In this document: positions 1 through 6,954 of the stretch, piece by piece
Layout: every line of letters begins with the position of its first letter
Numbering within the stretch: position 1 is the first letter of the stretch
DNA from: Anaerotignum faecicola
GTDB taxonomy: Bacteria; Bacillota; Clostridia; Lachnospirales; Anaerotignaceae
Assembly (NCBI RefSeq): GCF_003865035.1
Contig: NZ_BHVZ01000014.1
Location: forward strand, 396,001 to 460,000
Direction of reading: 5' to 3'
Length of the DNA: 64,000 bases
Notes under the pieces: generated by a model
What the model saw: only the letters and a program-made list of their open reading frames with translations
What the model was told of the DNA's origin: nothing
Databases searched by the model: none
Translations under genes and position numbers: made by a program

Positions 1-321
1 GCGGGTGTCGGCAGAAAAACGGCAAATGTTGTGCGCGGAAACTGGTATCATATCCCCAGTGTGGTGGTGGATACACATGTTAAGCGCGTTTCCAACCTGC
101 TTGGGCTGACAAAAAACGAAGATCCCGTCAAGATTGAATTTGACCTGATGCAGCTTGTTCCGAAGGATAAATGGATTGATATCAATACCCAGATGATTGC
201 ACATGGCAGGAAAATCTGCATTGCACGCAGACCGAAATGTCAGGAGTGCTTCCTGCTGCCCTATTGCACAGGCGGCAAGGCGTTAGAAAAAGAGAAAAAG
301 AAAAAAGAGAAAAAGGCATAA
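1..321 (+). CDS. nth: Endonuclease III, C-terminal part (cut by window edge)
   Basis: Endonuclease III is the DNA glycosylase/AP lyase that removes oxidised pyrimidines in base excision repair. The window opens inside the gene: the frame is open from base 1 and reads [11 protein letters not shown], the helix-hairpin-helix with the catalytic lysine (K of GRKTAN). The catalytic aspartate is in [10 protein letters not shown]. The C-terminal [4Fe-4S] ligands are complete as C-x6-C-x2-C-x5-C, beginning CIARRPKC. A lysine-rich tail ([10 protein letters not shown]) closes the protein. The GTG at 31 is in frame but internal and should not be taken as a start. Confidence 0.95.
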   Translation, partial: AGVGRKTANVVRGNWYHIPSVVVDTHVKRVSNLLGLTKNEDPVKIEFDLMQLVPKDKWIDINTQMIAHGRKICIARRPKCQECFLLPYCTGGKALEKEKKKKEKKA

Positions 322-361
322 TATAGGAAGGACACAGAGACATAGAAAGGAGAAAACAGAA

Positions 362-1219
362 ATGAAATCGAAGAAGCTTTTGGCGGCGGCGCTTGCGGCA
401 GTGCTGACCTTGGCAGGCTGCGGCACAACTGTACTGAGTGCGGAGGAAACAAAGGAATTGCTGACGCTTTCGCAGAAAACCATGGCAACAGTGGAAAGCA
501 TGGCAGCGGAAATGACGATGGAAATGGATATGTCCATGGGCGAGGAAACCGCGGAAACCACCACAGTCGCTAAAATTCTGACACAGCAGAATCCCCTGCG
601 AATGCAGATGAACCTCTCCGCAACCTTGGAGGATGGCACAGAAGCGCAGAACATGCAGATGTACGCCGAGGAGGAGGATGGCAAGCTGCGCACCTATGTT
701 CTGGCGGCGGATACATGGTATAGCCAGACGATGGAGCTTGGAGGTCTTGCACAGTATAACGCGGAGGAAAATGTGACACTCTATCTGAGCAATTTAGCCG
801 ATTTTTCCGCAACCGCAACAGAAAAAATCAATGATACCGAAGCAACAAAAATCGAAGGTACACTGAAAAAAGATGTTCTGCAAAAGGTGCTTGCGGAAAG
901 CGGCATGACAGAAACCGCTGCGGCAATGGGTGTCACAGAGGAACAGCTTGCAGCCCTTACCGAATCGGTGAAAAGCCTTCCCCTGACGCTCTGGATTGAT
1001 GCGGATGGCTATGTGCTGAAATATGAAATGAACTTGACTGAGGTAATGCAGAAAATCATGGATAAGGCGATGGAAGCTGCTGGCAGTACGGATGCGTCCT
1101 CTGCCGTAAAGGTGGAAAAAACAAGCATTTCCATGGTTTGCAGCCAGTTCAACGCAGTTAAGGAAATCACCATTCCCGAAGAAGCAAAGAGCGCAGAAAG
1201 CATTTCTGCAAATCAATAA
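362..1219 (+). CDS. Putative lipoprotein of unknown function
   Basis: A 285-residue exported lipoprotein. The N-terminus MKSKKLLAAALAAVLTLAGC is a lipoprotein signal peptide with lipobox LAGC, so the mature protein should be lipid-anchored on the outer face of the membrane at Cys20. The mature part is rich in Met, Ala, Glu and Thr and looks like the beta-rich folds of LppX/LolA-like or DUF6612-type lipoproteins (resemblance only). A Shine-Dalgarno AGAAAGGAG precedes the ATG. It lies 40 bases after nth and ends just before a strong terminator, so it may be read from the nth transcript. No catalytic motif is visible. Confidence 0.75.
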   Translation: MKSKKLLAAALAAVLTLAGCGTTVLSAEETKELLTLSQKTMATVESMAAEMTMEMDMSMGEETAETTTVAKILTQQNPLRMQMNLSATLEDGTEAQNMQMYAEEEDGKLRTYVLAADTWYSQTMELGGLAQYNAEENVTLYLSNLADFSATATEKINDTEATKIEGTLKKDVLQKVLAESGMTETAAAMGVTEEQLAALTESVKSLPLTLWIDADGYVLKYEMNLTEVMQKIMDKAMEAAGSTDASSAVKVEKTSISMVCSQFNAVKEITIPEEAKSAESISANQ

Positions 1220-1230
1220 TCCGGAGCATA

Positions 1231-1266
1231 AAAAACCCCGAAGGAAATTTCCTTCGGGATTTTTTT
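1231..1266. terminator. Bidirectional terminator between lipoprotein gene and ileS
   Basis: A perfect inverted repeat at 1237-1258 (CCCGAAGGAAA and its complement) is flanked by A5 on the left and T6 on the right. It can therefore stop transcription of the upstream lipoprotein gene and of the convergent ileS. Confidence 0.85.
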
Positions 1267-1281
1267 ATGTTTTATGATGCT

Positions 1282-4200
1282 TTATACTCTTGCAACACCC
1301 AGTGTTACCTTTTCACCATTGATATTCCATTCCTTGCTCAGCTCGCCGCCCTTGCCTGCGACAACCTCAACTGCCAGTACATCGCCCTTGATGTCATTTG
1401 CAGCAAGGATTTCTGCAATCCTTGCGTTGCCGTCATAGTAAACGCGGATGCGGTCTGTTACGTTGAAATCAGCTTCCTTACGCATGGTCTGTACCTTGGA
1501 AACGATTTCACGCACGAAGCCTTCTTCCACCAGCTCGGGTGTCAGGTTTGTGTCCAGAACAACGGTCAGGTTGTTGTCGCCGGAGGATACGAAGCCGTCC
1601 TTTTCTGCGGTATCAACCAGAACATCATCCATTTCCAGAACAACCTCGCTGCCGTCTACGGTGAAGGAAACCTTGCCGTCTGCCTTCAGCTGTGCCATGA
1701 AGCTGTTGCCCTCTACCTCCTTCAGATAAGCACCGATGGCAGGCACCAGCTTGCCGTATTTCTTGCCCAGTGTTCTCAGCTGAGGCTTGAAGGTGTAGGT
1801 TGTGAAGGCTTCTACGTCATCTGTGAAGGAAACTGCCTTTACATTCAGCTCGTCCTTGATGATGTCGCAGTATTCTGCGGGCAGGCTCTGTGCTGCCTTT
1901 ACATACATCATAGCCAAAGGCTGTCTGTTCTTCATTGCGCTTGCGTTTCTTGCCGCACGGCCTTCTACAACAACCTTCAAAACGAAGTCCATGTTTTCTT
2001 CCAAATCAGCATCTACCCATTCTGCATGGTATGCAGGCCAATCGCAGAGGTGAACGGATTCGGGAGCGCTTGCATCCACCTTCTTCACCAGATTGCCGTA
2101 GATTTCCTCTGTGATGAAGGGGGTGAAGGGAGCAGCCAGCTTTACCATGGTTTCCAGAACGGTATACAGTGTCATATAAGCATTGATTTTATCCTGCTCC
2201 ATGCCTTCTGCCCAGAAGCGCTCACGGCTTCTTCTTACATACCAGTTGGACAGGTCATCCAAGAAATCAACCATTGCACGGGCAGGCTCTGTCAGCTTGT
2301 AGCCCTCCAGAGATTCATCCACGAATTTATTCAGTGTCTGCAGCTTGGAGAGAATCCATTTATCCATGGGAGCCAGCTTTTCATAATCCAGTGTGTATTT
2401 TGTAGGATCGAACTGGTCGATTTCTGCGTACAGGATGTAGAAAGCGTAGGTGTTCCACAGCGTACCCATGAATTTTCTCTGCATTTCGGATACAGCCTCA
2501 TCATAATAGCGAGAGGGCAGCCAAGGCGCGGAGTTTGCGTAGAAGTACCAACGAACCGCATCGGCACCCTGCTTATTCAGTGCATCCCAAGGGTTAACAA
2601 CGTTGCCTTTATGCTTGGACATCTTCTGACCGTCCTTATCCTGCACATGTCCCAGAACGATGCAGTTCTTATAGGGAGCCTTATCGAACAGCAGTGTGCT
2701 GACAGCCAGTAGAGTATAGAACCAGCCACGGGTCTGGTCAACTGCCTCGGAGATAAAGTCTGCGGGGAAGTTTTCATCGAAGATATCTTTGTTTTCAAAC
2801 GGATAGTGCCACTGTGCGAAGGGCATGGAGCCGCTGTCGAACCAGCAGTCGATAACCTCAGGCACTCTTGTCATCAGCTTGCCGCATTTCGGGCAGGTGA
2901 TGTGTACCGCATCGATGAAGGGCTTGTGCAGTTCGATATTGTCGGGGCAGTCGGGAGACATTTCCTTCAGCTCTGCAATGCTGCCGATGGTGTGTCTGTG
3001 TCCACATTCACATTCCCAGATGGGCAGTGGAGTACCCCAGTATCTTTCGCGGGACAGACCCCAGTCGATAACGTTTTCCAGGAAGTTGCCGAAACGACCC
3101 TCCTTGATGTTGTCGGGATACCAGTTGATTGTTCTGTTGTTGCGCACCAGATTATCTCTCAGTGCAGTCATTTTGATGAACCATGTGCTTCTTGCATAAT
3201 ACAACAGAGGTGTGTCACATCTCCAGCAGAAAGGATAATTATGTTCGAAGGGCAGTGCTGCAAATAAGGTGCCGTTTTCTTCCATATATTTCAGAATAAC
3301 AGGATCGGCATCCTTTACGAACAGACCTTCAAAGGGGCCTGCCAGGCTGTTCAGGTGACCTGTGGTGTCAACATTTTGATAGAAGGTTACATCATATTTT
3401 TTACATACACGGTAGTCATCCTCACCATACGCATACGCAGTGTGAACGATACCGGTACCATCTGTCAGTGTTACATAATCATCGCAGGTTACGAAGTAGC
3501 CCTTGAAGTCCTCGCCGTTGGGCTGGAAATCGAACAGGGGTTCATATTTTACATATTCCAGATCGCCGCCCTTCATGGATTCTACGACTTCATAATTGCC
3601 TTCGCCCAGAACGCTGTCCAAGAGTGCCTCAGCCATGATTACATAATAATCCTGATATTTTGCTTTAACATAGGTTTCGTTTGCATTTACGGACAGAATT
3701 ACGTTGGAGGGCAGTGTCCAAGGGGTTGTTGTCCAAGCAAGGAAGTAGGTGTTTTCTGTGCCTTCCATTTTGAATTTTGCAATGGCAGAGGTTTCCTTTA
3801 CATCCTTATAGCCCTGTGCAACCTCGTGAGAGGAAAGTGCTGTGCCGCAGCGAGGGCAGTAGGGAACAACCTTGTGGCCCTTATACAGCAGACCCTTGTC
3901 CCAGATCTGCTTCAGTGCCCACCATTCGGATTCGATATAGTCATTATGGTATGTGACATAGGGATGATCCATATCCGCCCAGAAGCCGACACGGTCACTC
4001 ATGGAACGCCATTCCTGTTCGTATGTCCATACGCTTTCCTTACATTTTTCGATGAAGGGCTCTACGCCGTAGCCTTCAATCTGATCCTTGCCATCCAGAC
4101 CCAGTGTCTTTTCTACCTCCAGTTCAACAGGCAAACCGTGTGTATCCCAGCCGGCCTTTCTCAGAACCTTGTAGCCCTTCATGGTTTTGTAGCGGGGGAT

Positions 4201-4401
4201 TAAGTCCTTTACCGCACGGGTGATGATGTGACCGATATGGGGCTTGCCGTTTGCTGTCGGGGGGCCGTCATAGAAGGTGAAAACGGGTGCGCCTTCTCTT
4301 GCCTTGATGCTCTTGCCGAAGATGTCATTGTCCTTCCAATACTTTTCAACCTGTACTTCTCTTTCAACGAAGTTCATGTTATTGGGTACCTTGTCGTACA
4401 T
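1282..4401 (-). CDS. ileS: Isoleucyl-tRNA synthetase, eukaryote-like (IleRS2) type
   Basis: Charges tRNA-Ile in the cytoplasm. The 1039-residue protein has the class I HIGH signature at residues 55-58 (ANGKPHIGH) and the KMSKS loop as KMSKHKGN in the second half. Between them lies the CP1 editing insertion, with cysteine pairs such as CPRC and CWRC. The length (about 1040 against about 930), PPTANGKPHIGH in place of PPYANGxxHIGH, and KMSKHKGN point to the second bacterial IleRS class, which resembles eukaryotic IleRS and is known for low mupirocin sensitivity. The start is set by TAAGGAGGAATTGAA-ATG. Expression is controlled by the T-box leader upstream. Confidence 0.97.
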   Translation of the reverse strand: MYDKVPNNMNFVEREVQVEKYWKDNDIFGKSIKAREGAPVFTFYDGPPTANGKPHIGHIITRAVKDLIPRYKTMKGYKVLRKAGWDTHGLPVELEVEKTLGLDGKDQIEGYGVEPFIEKCKESVWTYEQEWRSMSDRVGFWADMDHPYVTYHNDYIESEWWALKQIWDKGLLYKGHKVVPYCPRCGTALSSHEVAQGYKDVKETSAIAKFKMEGTENTYFLAWTTTPWTLPSNVILSVNANETYVKAKYQDYYVIMAEALLDSVLGEGNYEVVESMKGGDLEYVKYEPLFDFQPNGEDFKGYFVTCDDYVTLTDGTGIVHTAYAYGEDDYRVCKKYDVTFYQNVDTTGHLNSLAGPFEGLFVKDADPVILKYMEENGTLFAALPFEHNYPFCWRCDTPLLYYARSTWFIKMTALRDNLVRNNRTINWYPDNIKEGRFGNFLENVIDWGLSRERYWGTPLPIWECECGHRHTIGSIAELKEMSPDCPDNIELHKPFIDAVHITCPKCGKLMTRVPEVIDCWFDSGSMPFAQWHYPFENKDIFDENFPADFISEAVDQTRGWFYTLLAVSTLLFDKAPYKNCIVLGHVQDKDGQKMSKHKGNVVNPWDALNKQGADAVRWYFYANSAPWLPSRYYDEAVSEMQRKFMGTLWNTYAFYILYAEIDQFDPTKYTLDYEKLAPMDKWILSKLQTLNKFVDESLEGYKLTEPARAMVDFLDDLSNWYVRRSRERFWAEGMEQDKINAYMTLYTVLETMVKLAAPFTPFITEEIYGNLVKKVDASAPESVHLCDWPAYHAEWVDADLEENMDFVLKVVVEGRAARNASAMKNRQPLAMMYVKAAQSLPAEYCDIIKDELNVKAVSFTDDVEAFTTYTFKPQLRTLGKKYGKLVPAIGAYLKEVEGNSFMAQLKADGKVSFTVDGSEVVLEMDDVLVDTAEKDGFVSSGDNNLTVVLDTNLTPELVEEGFVREIVSKVQTMRKEADFNVTDRIRVYYDGNARIAEILAANDIKGDVLAVEVVAGKGGELSKEWNINGEKVTLGVARV

Positions 4402-4744
4402 TTCAATTCCTCCTTAAAAATGATTTACCTTTCAAAGTGTGTTTCTCTCGTAGCTTGTTCTTTTTTCCTTTGTGTTTTTCTGATACCTCTGAAATTTTTG
4501 TCTTTTGTACTTTTTTTGCTTTATCTTCCGTATGGTTTATGATGGTGCGGTTTTTGCCGCTGTTTTACTGTCGATATGAAAATCGGAGAGACCGCGGAGA
4601 AAGCTGGAATATACCTCAAAGCTCGAATGTACCTCAAATCCTTCGGATTTTCGGTAGATTTGCTTCGCAAATAAGTCATAATAAATTTTCGGATAAGCAA
4701 GCTTATGAAAATTTATTCCTGCCTTGCATTCTTCGCTTTTTTGT
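4402..4744 (-). repeat. Long repeat-containing spacer between T-box terminator and ileS
   Basis: A 343-base stretch separates the T-box terminator from the ileS start, where a few tens of bases are usual. It holds no plausible gene. It does hold two head-to-tail 18-base units at 4602-4619 and 4620-4637 that differ at two positions. Next come three adjacent hairpins: 4636-4650 (6-bp stem, three-base loop), 4658-4672 (6-bp stem, same loop) and a longer one at 4681-4716 whose outer arms are ATAAATTTT and its complement. The run would lie in the ileS 5' UTR after antitermination. The Shine-Dalgarno of ileS is at its right-hand (mRNA 3') end. Confidence 0.7.
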
Positions 4745-5010
4745 AAATAAAAAAACCCTTTCATCCCTACAGGACGAAAGAGTTCGCGGTACCACCTGAA
4801 TTGACGGCACAAAATGCCGCCCAGCTTATTGACATCACCATCATGATGCTTTCCCTTAACGCGGGCTACGGCAGAGCCTACTGAGCAAAAGAACGGTTCG
4901 GACTGCCACTCCGGAGTGATTTTCTGTATCTTCCTTGTCATCGGGCTCCCACCAAGCCCCCGACTCTCTGCAGGCAAGCTGAGGATACATACTGTCTCCT
5001 TCATAGTGTT
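4745..5010 (-). promoter_or_regulatory. Isoleucine T-box riboswitch of ileS
   Basis: On the minus strand the conserved T-box sequence AGGTGGTACCGCG lies at 4797-4785. Its TGGT can pair with an ACCA tRNA end. The terminator that follows is CTCTTTCGTCC..GGATGAAAG followed by T7, about 4783-4747. Stem I is recognisable by GCAGAGAG and the GGTGGGAGCCCGAT distal part near 4972-4940. The specifier reads ATC followed by A just before CTCCGGAGTGG (ATC at 4920-4918), which matches isoleucine and the gene downstream. Uncharged tRNA-Ile should favour the antiterminator and allow ileS expression. Confidence 0.95.
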
Positions 5011-5029
5011 TTTTCGTATTTACCTGTGT

Positions 5030-5058
5030 ATTATACAATGCGTACAAAAACTTGTAAA
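5030..5058 (-). promoter_or_regulatory. Promoter of the T-box/ileS transcript
   Basis: On the minus strand, TTTACA (5058-5053) and TATAAT (5035-5030) are separated by 17 bases. Transcription would start about 20 bases before T-box Stem I. Confidence 0.85.
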
Positions 5059-5178
5059 GCATTTTTTGCAAAGAAACCAAAAGAATGGTGTATTCATGAA
5101 AACTGTATACAAAAGTACCGAAATTTCAAGAGAAAATAAGGGAAAAACGCGAAAAAAACGTGATTTTTGCATACAATG

Positions 5179-5239
5179 TGTAAATTTACATGTAAAGACA
5201 GTTAAAAAATTTGATTTTCCGAGAAAAACTATGTATAAT
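5179..5239 (+). promoter_or_regulatory. pncB promoter with upstream palindrome
   Basis: TTGATT at 5211-5216 and TATAAT at 5234-5239 are spaced by 17 bases. A perfect 12-bp palindrome TGTAAATTTACA sits at 5179-5190, directly upstream of the -35 box, and could be an operator. The leader up to pncB (5246-5354) contains a small hairpin (AGAACC..GGTTCT, 5248-5263) and possible pairing between ACAGG near 5286 and CCTGT near 5330. No known riboswitch was recognised. Confidence 0.75.
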
Positions 5240-5354
5240 TGGTAATCAGAACCACGCACGGTTCTGCTTTTGTAAATATTATCTTGACAGGGTGCAGAAA
5301 ACAGAAAAAATAAGAAAACCGGACATCCTGTAACACCGAAAAGGAGATTTTAAA

Positions 5355-6812
5355 ATGAAAGGTAGAGACTTTGCACTGCTGACAGACTTATATGAGCTGA
5401 CCATGATGCAGGGCTACTATGAAACAGGCGCATATAACAGAAAGGTCGTATTCGATCTGTTCTATAGAAAGAACCCCAGCGGCAACGGCTTTGCAATTAC
5501 CGCAGGGCTGCAGCAGGCGATTGAATATCTGGATGGGCTGCATTTTACAGAGGAGGATATTGCATATCTGGAAAGCTTAAATCTTTTCTCTGAGGACTTC
5601 ATTGACTACCTGAGAAGCTTCCGCTTTACGGGCGAGGTTTATGCCGTTCCCGAAGGAACCATCGTATTCCCGCATGAGCCGCTGATGCGTATCAAGGCCC
5701 CCATCATTGAGGCACAGCTGATTGAAACCGCACTGCTGAACATCATCAACCACCAGAGCCTGATTGCAACAAAGGCTTCCCGTGTAGTACACGCAGCACA
5801 GGGCGACCCCGTTCTGGAATTTGGTCTGCGCCGTGCGCAGGGTCCCGATGCAGGTACGGTCGGTGCAAGAGCGGCAGTCATCGGCGGCTGTGTGGCAACA
5901 AGCAACGTGCTGACAGGCAAGCTGTATGATGTTCCCGTAAAGGGTACCCATGCGCATAGCTGGGTAATGAGTTTCCCCGATGAGCTGACAGCCTTCCGCA
6001 CCTATGCAAATCTGTTCCCCGATGCGTGCATCCTTCTGGTAGATACCTATAATACACTGAAAAGCGGTGTTCCCCATGCCATTCAGGTGTTTGATGAAAT
6101 GAAGGCGGCGGGCACATTGCCCGAAAAAGGCTATGGTATCCGTCTTGACAGCGGTGACCTTGCATATCTTTCCAAGAGAGCAAGACAGATGCTGGATGAG
6201 GCAGGCTATCCCAATGCAGTCATTTCTGCCTCCAGTGACTTGGATGAAAATCTGATTACAAGCCTGAAGCTGCAGGGCGCAACCATCACCCTCTGGGGCG
6301 TTGGTACAAAGCTGATTACCTCTGACGATTGCCCTGCCTTTGGCGGTGTGTATAAGCTGGCGGCAGAGGAAACCGAAAGCGGTGATTTTGAACCTAAGAT
6401 TAAGCTGTCTAATAATGTAGAGAAGGTAACGAATCCCGGCATCAAGAAAATTATCCGTATTTATGATAAAAAGACAGGCAAGATTAAGGCTGACCTTCTG
6501 GCATTGGAGGAAGAAGAATTCACAGAGGATTCCGATTTGTATATCTATGATACGAATGCAAAATGGAAAAGCATGCAGCTGCCTGCCGGCAGCTTCACGC
6601 TTCGCGAACTGCTTGTTCCCATCTTTGTGGATGGTAAGTTGGTGTATGAATGCCCCAAGGCAATGGACATTCAGGCATACTGCAACAGAGAAAAGGATAC
6701 CCTCTGGGAAGAACAGAAACGTCTGAAAAACCCCGATATTGTGCCGGTTGACCTTTCCGATAAGCTGAGTGCAATGAAGCTGAAGCTGATTGAAGCGGCA
6801 ACAATGATTTAA
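5355..6812 (+). CDS. pncB: Nicotinate phosphoribosyltransferase
   Basis: Makes nicotinate mononucleotide from nicotinate and PRPP (ATP-stimulated), the entry of salvaged niacin into NAD synthesis. The 485-residue protein starts LLTDLYELTMMQGYYETG, a hallmark of the family, followed by VFDLFYRKNP. It has the PRPP-binding region with RLDSGDLAYLSKRAR and ends the core with WGVGTKLITSDDCPAFGGVYKL. Shine-Dalgarno AAAAGGAGA lies 7 bases before the ATG. It is monocistronic between its own promoter and a terminator. It acts in the same pathway as nadE at the other end of the window. Confidence 0.96.
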   Translation: MKGRDFALLTDLYELTMMQGYYETGAYNRKVVFDLFYRKNPSGNGFAITAGLQQAIEYLDGLHFTEEDIAYLESLNLFSEDFIDYLRSFRFTGEVYAVPEGTIVFPHEPLMRIKAPIIEAQLIETALLNIINHQSLIATKASRVVHAAQGDPVLEFGLRRAQGPDAGTVGARAAVIGGCVATSNVLTGKLYDVPVKGTHAHSWVMSFPDELTAFRTYANLFPDACILLVDTYNTLKSGVPHAIQVFDEMKAAGTLPEKGYGIRLDSGDLAYLSKRARQMLDEAGYPNAVISASSDLDENLITSLKLQGATITLWGVGTKLITSDDCPAFGGVYKLAAEETESGDFEPKIKLSNNVEKVTNPGIKKIIRIYDKKTGKIKADLLALEEEEFTEDSDLYIYDTNAKWKSMQLPAGSFTLRELLVPIFVDGKLVYECPKAMDIQAYCNREKDTLWEEQKRLKNPDIVPVDLSDKLSAMKLKLIEAATMI

Positions 6813-6835
6813 AAAGTATAAAAAGAAAAGCAATG

Positions 6836-6877
6836 AAAACGCTGTGCGGAAACGAAAAAGCCGCATGGCGTTTTTTT
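6836..6877 (+). terminator. pncB terminator
   Basis: Stem AAAACGC (6836-6842) pairs with GCGTTTT (6868-6874), extended by an imperfect inner stem, followed by T7. It matters for start choice of the next gene, because an in-frame GTG at 6844 lies inside this hairpin. Confidence 0.8.
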
Positions 6878-6895
6878 GTGCTTTTCCGGGGATTC

Positions 6896-6924
6896 TTGCA
6901 CAATCTGTGAAAAATTGGTATACT
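6896..6924 (+). promoter_or_regulatory. Promoter of the LuxR/MalT-type regulator
   Basis: TTGCAC (6896-6901), 17 bases, TATACT (6919-6924). It lies downstream of the GTG at 6844, so translation must begin later, at the TTG at 6955. Confidence 0.8.
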
Positions 6925-6954
6925 GATGCCAAGAAAAGGGGAGGGGGGATTTAT

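Noticed and set aside
1267..2712. A 481-codon plus-strand open frame opposite ileS
   Set aside because: It is an antisense shadow of ileS, with Cys/Leu/Gln-rich low-information translation, no ribosome site and no motifs. The same holds for the long frame at 3355-4203.
6844..6954. Upstream GTG start for the MalT-like regulator
   Set aside because: This GTG is inside the pncB terminator and ahead of a good promoter at 6896-6924; the TTG at 6955 has a strong ribosome site.
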